Origin: an uncultured Bacteroidales bacterium | GTDB taxonomy: Bacteria > Bacteroidota > Bacteroidia > Bacteroidales > Barnesiellaceae | Reading direction: 5' to 3' | Assembly (NCBI GenBank): GCA_949298955.1 | Contig: CASFYQ010000009.1 | Coordinates: 62,001-126,000, forward strand | DNA length: 64,000 nucleotides | Shown: in pieces, positions 38,483 to 47,967 of the stretch | How the letters are laid out: every line of letters starts with the position of its first letter | Position numbering within the stretch: position 1 is the first letter of the stretch | Position numbers and translations under genes: made by a program | Notes under the pieces: generated by a model | Database searches by the model: none | What the model was told of the DNA's origin: nothing | The model's input: the letters and a program-made list of their open reading frames with translations, nothing else

Positions 38483-40740
38483 TTGGCAATATAAGGTTTA
38501 TAGGATGTTCCATGCTCGATATACTCTGCTATTTCCTTTACTTGAAGGTTTATAATGTCACATAGGCGACATTCGGTCCCGCGATAGTTCTCATAGCGGT
38601 TAATACGCTCGGCCAGGTTTTGGATCAACAACTTTTTTGTATCGTTATCCAAAAGCCCTTGGTGCAACTTCAAAGGTTCTTTTTTCTGTATCAGCGAAAT
38701 GACCACTCTATCTACGGCTTGTGCGCGAAAGAGTTCAACAATGTCATACACGAAAGTAGGCTTGCCGGGCTGCATTGCATGAATAACGCTTTCGGTGGGA
38801 TTCAATTTACGGAACAGCACAGCCCTCCAAACCCGGGTATACAGAATGGCATATCCATAATTCAGCAGACAATTCACCAAATCGGTAGCTCCATGGCGTA
38901 CCCTCTTGTCAAACCCCACATCGTCGTCTTTTACCAACTCCTGAATATAGCCCCAATAGAGCTCAGCCCCCTGTGCTTCCAAATGAATCAGCTTGGCCGC
39001 ATAATCATCGCAGCCGCATAAAGATTTGATTTTCAACTGAATTTCTTTAAACTTGGGTAATAACTCCGAGTATTTCTGTTTTAGATTTTCCGAGCTCTCT
39101 TTGTGATATTTATGGAAATACTTGACGAGATTCATCTGATTCCGCAGTTTCCCAATGACGATGGTTGCAGCCAATCGACTCCGATTCGGCAACGAAAGAG
39201 CAGCCTGCTTTGCCCACAAGGTCGTGTGGATAAAAGGCATCGAAAGGAAACTACCTGTATGTTTCCCGGTTGCAGAAAAGAAATCGATCCCGATGCGCTT
39301 GTGCATACAATAGGAAAGGGCATTGCTGGATATACTCACGCCATCGCTTAATACGGTGATGTGCCGAAGATTTGCCATTGCAGGGAGCGATTGTTTCTTC
39401 CCCATGATTTTCAGCGTTATACCTTTATTGCTCACGCCAATATATGAGCCATAAGAAGCAACAATCAACTCACTGTTTTCATTCTCTTTCTGCTGGTATT
39501 GTTTCTTACGCCGAGCTATCAATTTCTTGTTTTTCAACTCATTTTTTTGCTTGACTATTTCAGAAGATACCGACAGATATTCATTGACAAGTTCTGATTT
39601 GAGTCGTCCCCTTTGCAAAAGATACTGCTCCGAAAAAAACGATATGCTTTTCAATGCGGCCAATAAGACCGATTTATTAGGGATCTCACGCCACTGCTCC
39701 TGTATTACTTTTTGTAAATGAGCCAATAAGACATCGTCCAACGCCTCCAAATAATTCTGTGGAAGCAACGGGACATAATAATTGAGAATGCCTTTCATGG
39801 CATCAAGGCCTTTTTCACAAAATCCTCGTCCACTCCAAGCCAATGACCGAATGCGAGAAACCAGTTGCTCTTTTTTCTTTGCCGACAGCGACAAGCTGCG
39901 ATTATCTATCGTAATACCCAAGAACTCGATGCCCTCTTTCACCTCGGATATAACGGGTGTATTGAGTTTCAGTTTCAAGCGCTGTTCCAAAAAAGCAGAA
40001 CACTCGGAAAGGAGTTTTTCTGCTTCTTCCCGACTTGTACACAAAATGACGAAATCATCGGCATAACGCACATACATCTTGGTTCGCGACAATACAAACT
40101 GGTCGAAAGAATGAAGATAAAAGTTTGCCAACAACGGAGACAAGACAGCTCCCTGCGGGACTCCTTGTGAAATTTCAGTCCATTTCATCTGCTTGTTCAC
40201 CATTCCCATCTTGACACACAGCTGCACCAGCCTGAAAATTTCGGCATCGGCAATCAGCGGATAAACTCTCTCGAAAAGGAGTTCATGATTTACTGTATCA
40301 AAATAATTGTCAATATCCAATCGCAATGCCAAGGGATAAGACTTGTTTTGGCAACAGGCTCTGGCAAAACGCACAGCTTTGCCATGCCCTTTCCCGGGAC
40401 GATAGCCATAGCTGTTGCTTACAAACACCTTCTCGAATCGAGGTTCCAAAAGTTGTTTGATTGCCTGCTGCACAATCTTGTCCTTGATACAAAGCAGGCC
40501 TAAAATTCGTCGTTCGTTCTCCTTCTTTGGTATACTGATACGCAAATAAGGCTCAGGTTGCCAGGTTTGATCGAGCAGTTCCTGTTTCAGTTCCGCAAGA
40601 TAGAAGCCTGCCTTGTCGTCAAAAAGCTCGACAGACATGCCATCGACTCCTCCCGACGCACCTTTCTGCTTCACGACTTTCCAAGCGTTAAACAACGTAT
40701 GGTCTTGGCACAAACGGTCGAACAAGCTTTTTCTCCGCAT
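38476..40740 (-). CDS. cas1: Reverse transcriptase-Cas1 fusion
   Basis: The 754-residue protein joins a group II intron-like reverse transcriptase (about residues 1-330) to Cas1 (about 420-754). RT motifs are intact: RRILGLLCIKDKIVQQAI, SNSYGYRPGKG, the first catalytic Asp in LRLDIDNYFDTV (about 142), QGVPQGAVLSPLLANFYL and the YADD box at 226-229. The Cas1 part retains the metal ligands in EAQGAELYWGY, SVIHAMQPGKPTF and YDIVELFRAQAVDRVV. There is no Cas6 domain in the fusion; Cas6 is the next gene upstream (13 nt). By family knowledge such fusions integrate spacers from RNA as well as DNA. Both halves look active. Confidence 0.97.
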   Translation of the reverse strand: MRRKSLFDRLCQDHTLFNAWKVVKQKGASGGVDGMSVELFDDKAGFYLAELKQELLDQTWQPEPYLRISIPKKENERRILGLLCIKDKIVQQAIKQLLEPRFEKVFVSNSYGYRPGKGHGKAVRFARACCQNKSYPLALRLDIDNYFDTVNHELLFERVYPLIADAEIFRLVQLCVKMGMVNKQMKWTEISQGVPQGAVLSPLLANFYLHSFDQFVLSRTKMYVRYADDFVILCTSREEAEKLLSECSAFLEQRLKLKLNTPVISEVKEGIEFLGITIDNRSLSLSAKKKEQLVSRIRSLAWSGRGFCEKGLDAMKGILNYYVPLLPQNYLEALDDVLLAHLQKVIQEQWREIPNKSVLLAALKSISFFSEQYLLQRGRLKSELVNEYLSVSSEIVKQKNELKNKKLIARRKKQYQQKENENSELIVASYGSYIGVSNKGITLKIMGKKQSLPAMANLRHITVLSDGVSISSNALSYCMHKRIGIDFFSATGKHTGSFLSMPFIHTTLWAKQAALSLPNRSRLAATIVIGKLRNQMNLVKYFHKYHKESSENLKQKYSELLPKFKEIQLKIKSLCGCDDYAAKLIHLEAQGAELYWGYIQELVKDDDVGFDKRVRHGATDLVNCLLNYGYAILYTRVWRAVLFRKLNPTESVIHAMQPGKPTFVYDIVELFRAQAVDRVVISLIQKKEPLKLHQGLLDNDTKKLLIQNLAERINRYENYRGTECRLCDIINLQVKEIAEYIEHGTSYKPYIAKW

Positions 40741-40753
40741 AGTCGAGTATCTT

Positions 40754-41680
40754 CTATTTTTTCCTGACTTGGAAACAGCCTAACCCGTAATTGATATTGG
40801 CTCCTACGCCCAACATCTCGGCAAATGCCAGCAAAGGCAAATAATGTGCGGAGACTTGGCCAAAAACAATCTGTCCTGTGTAACCGCCCATGGTATACAC
40901 CGAGTTTTCTCCTTTTTTAGGGGTATTGTATCGTTTCTCCCAACACAAATTGGCCCGTAACAAGAAGGCTTGTACAGCCGGTTGTATGTATTGCTCGACT
41001 TGGCTGTCCATCTGTTCTTTCCCGATTGGAATCGGGTCTCCGGCATACAGTATGCACAGAGTCATCAATCGATAGGTGATTGAGCGTATGAATTGATAGA
41101 ACGACGGGAAGCCGTTTAATTTATTTTGGAACCCATTCCCATCTTCTTTTGCGGGCTGAAACAGGGATACGGGGGTTTTCAGTATCAGTTCGACGTTCAC
41201 CTTATCAGAGCCGGCATCGGGATTTGCCACGTATCTTTTGAGGGGTTGTTCGGTTATGTCGATCAGGGTCAGCGGGACAATCGGGTGGCCGAACCCGTGT
41301 TGGAGCATAACCCGAACAGCCTCTATATACAGCGGTTTATGAGCTATTGTATTCCCTATCAAAACGAGGTCGAAAGCATAGACTTGATTGGCTTCCAAGA
41401 TGAATCCGGGTGCCTTGTATGGCAAATCACTGCAATCGAAGAGGAATCCTTTGGGAAATCCGCCTCGCAGTTGAGCATATAATAAATGTTCCTCGGGAAG
41501 AGGTAATGTATCGATATGCCGGCGCAATGAGACACCCTGTTCATCGAATACCTGGTCGGCTGCATACAAGAATCGGTTTCTCAGTACCGAGCCTATCCAG
41601 AAACGCATCGATATACGCTCCCCGGCAAAAAAACGCACCGTCAAACGAGATATCGCCAGGTGTTGCAATAAATTTTCCAT
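40754..41680 (-). CDS. cas6: CRISPR pre-crRNA processing endoribonuclease Cas6
   Basis: The 308-residue RAMP protein starts with a strand typical of Cas6 (LAISRLTVRFFAGERI). It ends in the glycine-rich loop GVGANINYGLGCFQVRK characteristic of the C-terminal RAMP domain. Cas6 cleaves the repeat transcript at the base of its hairpin, here probably just 5' of the ATTGAGAC handle. It lies between cmr6 and RT-cas1. The catalytic His could not be assigned by eye. Confidence 0.88.
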   Translation of the reverse strand: MENLLQHLAISRLTVRFFAGERISMRFWIGSVLRNRFLYAADQVFDEQGVSLRRHIDTLPLPEEHLLYAQLRGGFPKGFLFDCSDLPYKAPGFILEANQVYAFDLVLIGNTIAHKPLYIEAVRVMLQHGFGHPIVPLTLIDITEQPLKRYVANPDAGSDKVNVELILKTPVSLFQPAKEDGNGFQNKLNGFPSFYQFIRSITYRLMTLCILYAGDPIPIGKEQMDSQVEQYIQPAVQAFLLRANLCWEKRYNTPKKGENSVYTMGGYTGQIVFGQVSAHYLPLLAFAEMLGVGANINYGLGCFQVRKK

Positions 41681-41693
41681 AATTATCTGATTA

Positions 41694-42509
41694 TTATACT
41701 TTTTTTTGAGGTGATGCCGCTTTCAGCCGACCATAGCCGACATTTGTCTTGGCTCCGATACCAAAGGCTATCAGAATAGCCTTGAATAGCGTCTCTTTCT
41801 CCTTGGCAGTCAACGGGCCTGATTCTGTTAATTTGAATCTAAATTCTATCTTACACCCCGACGCAATCCTCACGAATGTCAAAGGAACAGGATTCTTGAG
41901 CGGATTGCTCCCATGAGGCGTAATAGAATCGGCTGCCAAAAAACGGTTGCGACTATTTGTATCAACGACAATGGCATCGAAAAAGATATCGCGCTCGTAT
42001 GGCGAACGGGAATCCCGGTCGTCATCGTCGCCAAAAATAGCATCTGCCCACGCTTTAAGAGACTTGGCCTGCATCTTGCGCTGAATGGATTCAAGCTCGT
42101 TTTTAAGTTTTGGGACCAAAATCGGCAGTATGTCCAACAAATCGTCTTCTTGGAAAGCGCTGCGCAACACACCTTTTACAGATGAGCCGTAAATCACGGG
42201 CAATCCGGTCGTATAGTCCAAATGGAGGCCCAGCTTGAATTCGCCTTCGACCTTTGCTTCGTGACTGATGCCTACACCGGTCACCAGGCCCGGATAGCAG
42301 ACCTCCAGGCTGAAATAATTCTTGACAGGCAAATGATTTGACAAATAAATCTCTTGGGCTGCTTTTAAATAATCGCCATTGGCTGATGCCAATAATTGTT
42401 TATTCCTGTCCTGAATATTTGTGCTATCGGCCTTTATCTCTCCTTTTTGCAAGCGAAATGCAGTATCGGAAAAATAGTCCTTGTAATATGCTTTGCTAAG
42501 ATTCTTCAT
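41694..42509 (-). CDS. cmr6: Type III-B RAMP protein Cmr6
   Basis: Cmr6 caps the 3' end of the Cmr backbone on the crRNA. The 271-residue protein carries the RAMP signatures SSVKGVLRSAF (about residue 110) and the terminal glycine-rich loop FGIGAKTNVGYGRLKAA, together with YERDIFFDAIVV. Order and length fit Cmr6. Its start overlaps the cmr5 stop by 14 nt. Confidence 0.9.
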   Translation of the reverse strand: MKNLSKAYYKDYFSDTAFRLQKGEIKADSTNIQDRNKQLLASANGDYLKAAQEIYLSNHLPVKNYFSLEVCYPGLVTGVGISHEAKVEGEFKLGLHLDYTTGLPVIYGSSVKGVLRSAFQEDDLLDILPILVPKLKNELESIQRKMQAKSLKAWADAIFGDDDDRDSRSPYERDIFFDAIVVDTNSRNRFLAADSITPHGSNPLKNPVPLTFVRIASGCKIEFRFKLTESGPLTAKEKETLFKAILIAFGIGAKTNVGYGRLKAASPQKKV

Positions 42510-42915
42510 GGCTTCTCAGTTTATATGTTCTGATAACTTGTTTGAGTGCAATGGCACAATCGAGAACTTCTTTCCTCAACGATTTGCTGGTTGGCGATGC
42601 TATGGCTGCTGCCAGCAAAGAGTCTGCATTAGAAATCTGGTTATGGTTCTCAAATTCTTCATCTTGATGAATCATTCGAGCAATAGCTTCCAGAATATTC
42701 TTCCGGTTGATTTCACGAGTGTCGCTGGCTTGTTGATAATAGATTACCAAGGCAGGCAAGAGCCCACTCATGGCTACCGTAATTCCAAACCCGGCTGTTT
42801 GACCATTATACGATTCTTCAATAAAAAGTCCATTTTGCCCTTCTTTCAAGATTCCGCTTTCGCTCAACACCGAGTTGGCCAACAGCATCATTTTGGCTAT
42901 ACGTTTCTTATTCAT
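42496..42915 (-). CDS. cmr5: Type III-B small subunit Cmr5
   Basis: Cmr5 is the small alpha-helical subunit lining the target-RNA channel. The 139-residue protein has the family core FGITVAMSGLLPALVIYYQQ at about residues 44-63 and an AIARMIHQDEE helix. It is encoded between cmr4 and cmr6 in the standard order, with a 2-nt gap after cmr4. Confidence 0.9.
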   Translation of the reverse strand: MNKKRIAKMMLLANSVLSESGILKEGQNGLFIEESYNGQTAGFGITVAMSGLLPALVIYYQQASDTREINRKNILEAIARMIHQDEEFENHNQISNADSLLAAAIASPTSKSLRKEVLDCAIALKQVIRTYKLRSHEES

Positions 42916-42917
42916 AG

Positions 42918-43721
42918 TTACACCTCCTTGATTTTAATAAATTGACAATAACCATATCCGATAGTAGCATTTGCTCCAATTTGCACAATTCGCTTGTCGA
43001 ATGTTTTTGTTATGGTCTTATCAATATTCTGTACCGATACAGACATGGTTTTATATTTTGCCTTTTCCGGATCCGGATCTCTACCATCTTTTTCTTTTCT
43101 GGAGACTTCGACCGAAGAGGGAGCTATAAGGATTGTGCCGAATACACTCTTCTGAGGCAAAACTTGCTCATACCACAGATTACCGGACCCAATCAAACAG
43201 TTTCGGGCCACGATGGGAAGTTCTTCGTTCGAGCAAAGCTCCTTGAAAGCCTCAAAATCTATAATGCTCTTCCCAGCCCCTTCTTGTCCGTCAAAATGAC
43301 TGTCACACTTTTTAAGACTGGTTATCAAATCATTATAAGACAAATCTATACCCATCAGATTCAACAACTCTATATATTGCTCAAGAGTTTTTCTGCTCGT
43401 TACCAACTTGTACAGGTTATTGTCGTCTTGCACCGGCAGCAAAAGCAAATAGGCATCGAAAAACAAACAACCTCCTTTTTGGGTCTCGACAATCTCGTCT
43501 TTTTTGTCGACTCCAAAAATTGCCACCCGCTCTGCCGGGGACAATTTGGCCTCCGATGTAGCATATTCATTCATGGCACCTTTCAACGAACTGGCATTTA
43601 TACAGGGTATATCGGTAAGCACATTCCGCTGAATTTCTTTATCGACAAGTCCTACACTGGAAGTATTCTCGTTACCCACATGGATATTCGTCTCTGCTTG
43701 TATAATCCAAACACTTTTCAT
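42918..43721 (-). CDS. cmr4: Type III-B backbone RNase Cmr4
   Basis: Cmr4 repeats along the crRNA and cuts target RNA at 6-nt intervals. The 267-residue protein retains the catalytic Asp in SSVGLVDKEIQRN (about residue 27). It also has CINASSLKGAMNEYA and the C-terminal glycine-rich loop QIGANATIGYGYCQFI. Target-RNA cleavage, which normally limits signalling, is therefore expected to be active. It is preceded by cmr3 after 21 nt. Confidence 0.93.
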   Translation of the reverse strand: MKSVWIIQAETNIHVGNENTSSVGLVDKEIQRNVLTDIPCINASSLKGAMNEYATSEAKLSPAERVAIFGVDKKDEIVETQKGGCLFFDAYLLLLPVQDDNNLYKLVTSRKTLEQYIELLNLMGIDLSYNDLITSLKKCDSHFDGQEGAGKSIIDFEAFKELCSNEELPIVARNCLIGSGNLWYEQVLPQKSVFGTILIAPSSVEVSRKEKDGRDPDPEKAKYKTMSVSVQNIDKTITKTFDKRIVQIGANATIGYGYCQFIKIKEV

Positions 43722-43742
43722 ATTTTTATCTTGTTTAATTGG

Positions 43743-44840
43743 TTATTGTATGATGTAATTATTATATCCTATCTGGCGAAATTCGGCCTTATTATTCACC
43801 GATTCTCCAAATGCGGCAGCGGCTGTTTCATCGGCAAAATAAAATACCGAACCTCGCTCATACAGATAGTATCTTTCGTTAATTCGTTTGGCGTCACCCA
43901 ATATGTTATAATTTTGGGTTCCAACATTTGTACAGAGGAAACGGAACGGAATCGTCTCGGTAATGCTGAATCGTACACTCGCCAAATCCTCAACCTCCAA
44001 CAACGTGTCGGACAAGAGTATAACCCGGCTGCCTTTTTTCACCACTTTCAACGCATCTTTCGGATAGGCCAATTCGATTCCGCTTTCGCTCAACAGAGTT
44101 GCCGAGAGTGAAAACCGGCTGCCATCGGCACCCAAAGAAACGATTTCGTTTTGGCAAGTTTTCAAATCAAAATCGCAATCCACAACAAAGGCAAAATGGA
44201 AATCGTCTTTCAGACGATAGGATATCTGTTTATAAAATCCCTTGGTGTCACTCCGACCGTTGTAGTTTTTATTGATACCAATACGGCTATCCTTCTGGAA
44301 AACTTTGTCTTCTTTATAGATAGTCCCGCTATTGAGACCGATATACAAAACATCGTAACACTCTTTCGCACTATAACCCTCTATTGCCGGCAAACTCAAT
44401 GCCCGCGCATTGTAGTATACGGAACTCGATTCGTTTTCATCGAACGATACGCCGAAATGATAGTCCTTGGGAACAGGCAAGACGGCCTCTTCACCCTTTC
44501 TCAAGAAACAGGGGCCCAATGATTTGATTTTTCCGAAATCATTAGTTTTGTCATGCCCAATCAAGACCTTGAAACTTTCCCTACCAATCAGGACTGTTGC
44601 TTTGGATTGATCGATAATCCTATTGCGGTCTCGTGAGAATACCTCCGGGCTTTTAGTCAACAACAGATAGCGCATCATTCCCAGCAAAGAGGTCTGCTGC
44701 GGGAACTTGTTAGAAGCAATGATGTAACTCGAGAATGCTTCATTGAATTTGCTTTTCTCGTCAGCCCCCACTTGGAAAGTCATGTCGCCTCCAAAAAAAT
44801 ATTTGCCAAGCGGCTTTAATGTTATCAGATATTTACTCAT
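43743..44840 (-). CDS. cmr3: Type III-B RAMP protein Cmr3
   Basis: Cmr3 binds the crRNA 5' handle and docks Cas10. The 365-residue protein begins MSKYLITLKPLGKYFFGGDMTF and contains QQTSLLGMMRYLLLTKS, both characteristic of the Cmr3/Csm-like RAMP family. A large, diverged middle region carries no recognised motif. Its start overlaps the end of cmr2 by 8 nt, matching the tight Cmr2-Cmr3 pairing in the complex. Confidence 0.87.
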   Translation of the reverse strand: MSKYLITLKPLGKYFFGGDMTFQVGADEKSKFNEAFSSYIIASNKFPQQTSLLGMMRYLLLTKSPEVFSRDRNRIIDQSKATVLIGRESFKVLIGHDKTNDFGKIKSLGPCFLRKGEEAVLPVPKDYHFGVSFDENESSSVYYNARALSLPAIEGYSAKECYDVLYIGLNSGTIYKEDKVFQKDSRIGINKNYNGRSDTKGFYKQISYRLKDDFHFAFVVDCDFDLKTCQNEIVSLGADGSRFSLSATLLSESGIELAYPKDALKVVKKGSRVILLSDTLLEVEDLASVRFSITETIPFRFLCTNVGTQNYNILGDAKRINERYYLYERGSVFYFADETAAAAFGESVNNKAEFRQIGYNNYIIQ

Positions 44841-46410
44841 CTTTCACCTCCTCACCCTTAATGAATTTTGCAATACGAAGTACACTGTAGAACGTCGATA
44901 TGATGCTCTCCATATCTTTCGTTATCATAGTCTCCCGAGAATCTTTTTTATCTTCTTTGGCGTTCCTTTTTTTCTCTATGAAATAATCTTTGTATATTAA
45001 CTCAAACACATTTTGAGTCTTCTGAATATAGATTGTTTCATTTTCCGATTTTGCCTCTATATCGACTATCTTTTCATAAAATGCACTGAGACGGTTGCCA
45101 AGCCCATCAAATGGGTCTTCTTGGGGTAATATCCCGAGTAATTGCTCATTGGCTCGCATCTTATGAGCGACAGCCGATACAAACGACTCTTTGGGTGTGA
45201 AGCGGATTAAATCGCCGAGATTGTAACAAATTTCTGACGATTTTCTCATTACCATCTCAAAGTCAGACCCGCTGTTCTTTCTCAGATTTATGGCTATCGC
45301 ATTCTTTTCCGGCACCTTCTTGGCTTTCGAGAACAACATATTCCGGGCTATCTCCCAAGCTTCATACAAAGGATACTTGTAATAAATGATAGAGATACCA
45401 TACGACATGGAGGTATGTACGGGGACTGTCTTGGTTTTACCTTCTTCCTTAGTCTTCTCTCCTTCATCGATTTCAACCTCTACTTTGAGTTGATCCACAT
45501 AACTTTGAATTTCTTCATATTCCCGATCGATCTCTCCTATCAGCTCCAGAATGTTTTTGCCATCAATACCACATACCGGAGCGATAAAAAGCAAATCATC
45601 GCCTCCGGCATAGATGGGGAGTCCGCCAAAGGCTTTGATTCTTTTACAAGCATCATTGCCAAAAGCAATCAACTGAGATGAAAAGTCGTTCAGTTTCCCC
45701 TCCATTTGCTTGGAAGAAACGATTTTACCCATACAATCGCCATCGGCCTGCACAATACATACATATCGCTGATAAGAATAATCGATTTGTTTGGCTTTAG
45801 CCCGGGCAATTTCATCAAGCGTCCCGATTGAGTAATAGTCCTTTTTGAAAGCTATCTCAAATAGAGGTAAATTCGTATTCGCCTTCCTCAAATAATTCAG
45901 TACTGCATCAAATGTATTTGAATCCCATGCCACCTGATTTAATTCCAAGACATCTAATGCCTTATTCAATCCGGCTATGGCTTCTGACGAAGATGGATAT
46001 TCTTGACACACGGTCATGATGCGGAAGAAATTCCTTGCCACATCTACGTCCAGATTTATTTTACAGGCAAAAAATACAAGTGCATCGTCTAACAGCCTAT
46101 TTATGTCTATTTCCTGTTTTACCGCATAAAAGGCTCTATCGGGATACAACCCTACCCCAATAGGCTTCTCTGCCGGAGATTGATTTTCCCCTGTATAAGA
46201 AGATCGACTGGAAGACAACCCGCCCCCGGTCTCTTTGCTCTTATAATATGGTGAGATTAACTCCAAGTTCTTTTCCTCACTTTGGAATTGCTTCAAAATG
46301 CACTCCATCAAATAGGAGAACATATAGCTTGCAGCCCAAAACTCCTTGGGCTTCCTGGCCATCGAAAATGTTTTGATAATGGGGCCTAAGTTTATGGCTA
46401 AATATTTCAT
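44833..46410 (-). CDS. cmr2: Cas10/Cmr2 cyclase-like subunit without an HD nuclease domain
   Basis: The 525-residue protein is the signalling subunit. It has two palm-type halves: an ADGD motif at about residues 222-225 and the active GGDD at 269-272 (GGDDLLFIAP). The usual N-terminal HD nuclease domain is missing, as the protein starts directly with LAINLGPIIKTFSMARKPKEF, so DNA cleavage by Cas10 is not expected. In Bacteroides fragilis an HD-less Cmr2 with linked CorA and NrN conjugates ATP with S-adenosylmethionine to SAM-AMP. The same gene set here implies the same product, but conventional cyclic oligoadenylates cannot be excluded from sequence. Confidence 0.93.
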   Translation of the reverse strand: MKYLAINLGPIIKTFSMARKPKEFWAASYMFSYLMECILKQFQSEEKNLELISPYYKSKETGGGLSSSRSSYTGENQSPAEKPIGVGLYPDRAFYAVKQEIDINRLLDDALVFFACKINLDVDVARNFFRIMTVCQEYPSSSEAIAGLNKALDVLELNQVAWDSNTFDAVLNYLRKANTNLPLFEIAFKKDYYSIGTLDEIARAKAKQIDYSYQRYVCIVQADGDCMGKIVSSKQMEGKLNDFSSQLIAFGNDACKRIKAFGGLPIYAGGDDLLFIAPVCGIDGKNILELIGEIDREYEEIQSYVDQLKVEVEIDEGEKTKEEGKTKTVPVHTSMSYGISIIYYKYPLYEAWEIARNMLFSKAKKVPEKNAIAINLRKNSGSDFEMVMRKSSEICYNLGDLIRFTPKESFVSAVAHKMRANEQLLGILPQEDPFDGLGNRLSAFYEKIVDIEAKSENETIYIQKTQNVFELIYKDYFIEKKRNAKEDKKDSRETMITKDMESIISTFYSVLRIAKFIKGEEVKDE

Positions 46411-46418
46411 ATTGTACC

Positions 46419-47774
46419 TTATTTATTATACGTTCTACGGAGTTCGTCGAAGATTTTTATTATTCGTTTTGCTTTGACAGTATTTTGTCCTTTCGTCATC
46501 AAACTCTTGATATCGACTTCATATGTACCCTTCTTATAATCCTTTTTAAAAAGGAAATCGAAATATTTTTTAATAGAAAAATGAGGGTAAATATTCAAGA
46601 GAAACTCATCTTCACAACAATTTATTCCCACGAAAAATCCAGCGCCTAAATAGCGTTTGGGCAGTTCGGAATAGATTACATATACTTTATAACTTTCATT
46701 TCCCTCCCTGACTGGTTTCAATAAAATCGGTGATTTCATCCGTTGGATAGGATCTTCTGTCTGGTCCGATTCTTTATTAAGAGTAAAATATCCATCATAT
46801 TTTAATTCTTCAGCCTCATCGAAATACGGCTTTTTCCATTGTTCGACTGTCGATAATCCCAAACAATCTTTAAACAAGTATTCCCCTTCATTTGCAGACG
46901 TAAAAGTGAGATTATCATTATTCTGCGGATGTTTTTGGATTTCTCCTTCATATACTTTCTCCGCAAAATTCTTTTTTTTAGACAAATAGTCATAAAAAAT
47001 AGATTTTATAGTCTTCTTTTCCCATTGTTCTTTGTTTGCTTTAGCATAAGCAAACATTAATGATTTCATATAAAATTGCTCCTTACCAAAACAGTCATTA
47101 ATACCCGAGCGGATAGCTTTATAAAACCATTCCATTTCTGTAAAAAGGGCTTCATGGTCGCCATGAACCGTAAAGTAAGGATACGAAATTACGGGATTTT
47201 CATAAATGCCTTTTAAAGCCAAAAAACGCTTCCATTCTTCAAGGTCAATACTAAAACTACCGTATCCCTTGCTTTGTCTTGTTCCAAAATTGGTCTCAAT
47301 AAAAAACGTATATATATGTCTTATTATCAGATTGAATAATTCTTGATTTTTACAAATAATAATAAGTAATAAATTGTTACTGATTGAAAAACCTTTTTTG
47401 AGGTATGACCTTTTTGAATCATCGTTACTTTGCATATTTCCAAAAAACATAGGTGCCGGATTCGGTCTGTATCCCTTCTTGCTTTGTTTATACCCAAAAT
47501 AACCTTCTATATCTTTTGCAAGAGGAGTATCAGCAGGTTCAATACTCATCTTATATCTTAATGAATAAATGCCCTTTTTGTCGATAAACCAGTCGGGATT
47601 AGCATCTTTTACCTGTTTTTTCACAGTCTCATAAGAACCACCTCCTATTTGTTCAACGATGTATTTGTCCAATTTCGGTTTTACCTCCGAAGCCCGTAAT
47701 GTAGCCTCGTGTTCTTTATATTGGAAATGAATTAAAGGTGTATGCTGTTTCAGCAAAATTTTCAATATTTCCAT
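46419..47774 (-). CDS. cmr1: Type III-B RAMP protein Cmr1
   Basis: Cmr1 sits at the 3' end of the crRNA and captures target RNA. The 451-residue protein contains KLDKYIVEQI, a MFFGNMQ segment and the RAMP glycine-rich loop ETNFGTRQSKGYGSFSIDLEEWKRF at about residue 165. A poorly conserved C-terminal domain follows. Assignment rests on the loop, the length and its place just before cmr2. Confidence 0.85.
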   Translation of the reverse strand: MEILKILLKQHTPLIHFQYKEHEATLRASEVKPKLDKYIVEQIGGGSYETVKKQVKDANPDWFIDKKGIYSLRYKMSIEPADTPLAKDIEGYFGYKQSKKGYRPNPAPMFFGNMQSNDDSKRSYLKKGFSISNNLLLIIICKNQELFNLIIRHIYTFFIETNFGTRQSKGYGSFSIDLEEWKRFLALKGIYENPVISYPYFTVHGDHEALFTEMEWFYKAIRSGINDCFGKEQFYMKSLMFAYAKANKEQWEKKTIKSIFYDYLSKKKNFAEKVYEGEIQKHPQNNDNLTFTSANEGEYLFKDCLGLSTVEQWKKPYFDEAEELKYDGYFTLNKESDQTEDPIQRMKSPILLKPVREGNESYKVYVIYSELPKRYLGAGFFVGINCCEDEFLLNIYPHFSIKKYFDFLFKKDYKKGTYEVDIKSLMTKGQNTVKAKRIIKIFDELRRTYNK

Positions 47775-47778
47775 GGTA

Positions 47779-47967
47779 TTAATCTTTTATATATTTTTTG
47801 ACCATCTCAAATGCATTCTTGATTTTTTCCATTTCTTTATCCAAATTCTCGGTCGTAATATCCACATTTTTACCAGAGAGAACCAGATAGAGCAACGCTA
47901 CACGTTTTATATCGAGCGGAGTAGTTTCGTTTCTTTTCCCCCACAATTCATCAAGGCGCTTTTTCAT
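47779..47967 (-). CDS. Uncharacterised small helical protein (62 aa) in the cmr operon
   Basis: The 62-residue frame (MKKRLDELWGKRNETTPLDI and onward) is charged and predicted helical, with a hydrophobic helix IKRVALLYLVLSGKNVDI and a basic amphipathic end. It overlaps the upstream 80-aa gene by 4 nt and ends 4 nt before cmr1. The packing shows it is expressed as part of the operon. No family is recognised. Size and position allow it to be a companion of the 80-aa membrane protein, or a small accessory of the Cmr complex. Confidence 0.7.
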   Translation of the reverse strand: MKKRLDELWGKRNETTPLDIKRVALLYLVLSGKNVDITTENLDKEMEKIKNAFEMVKKYIKD

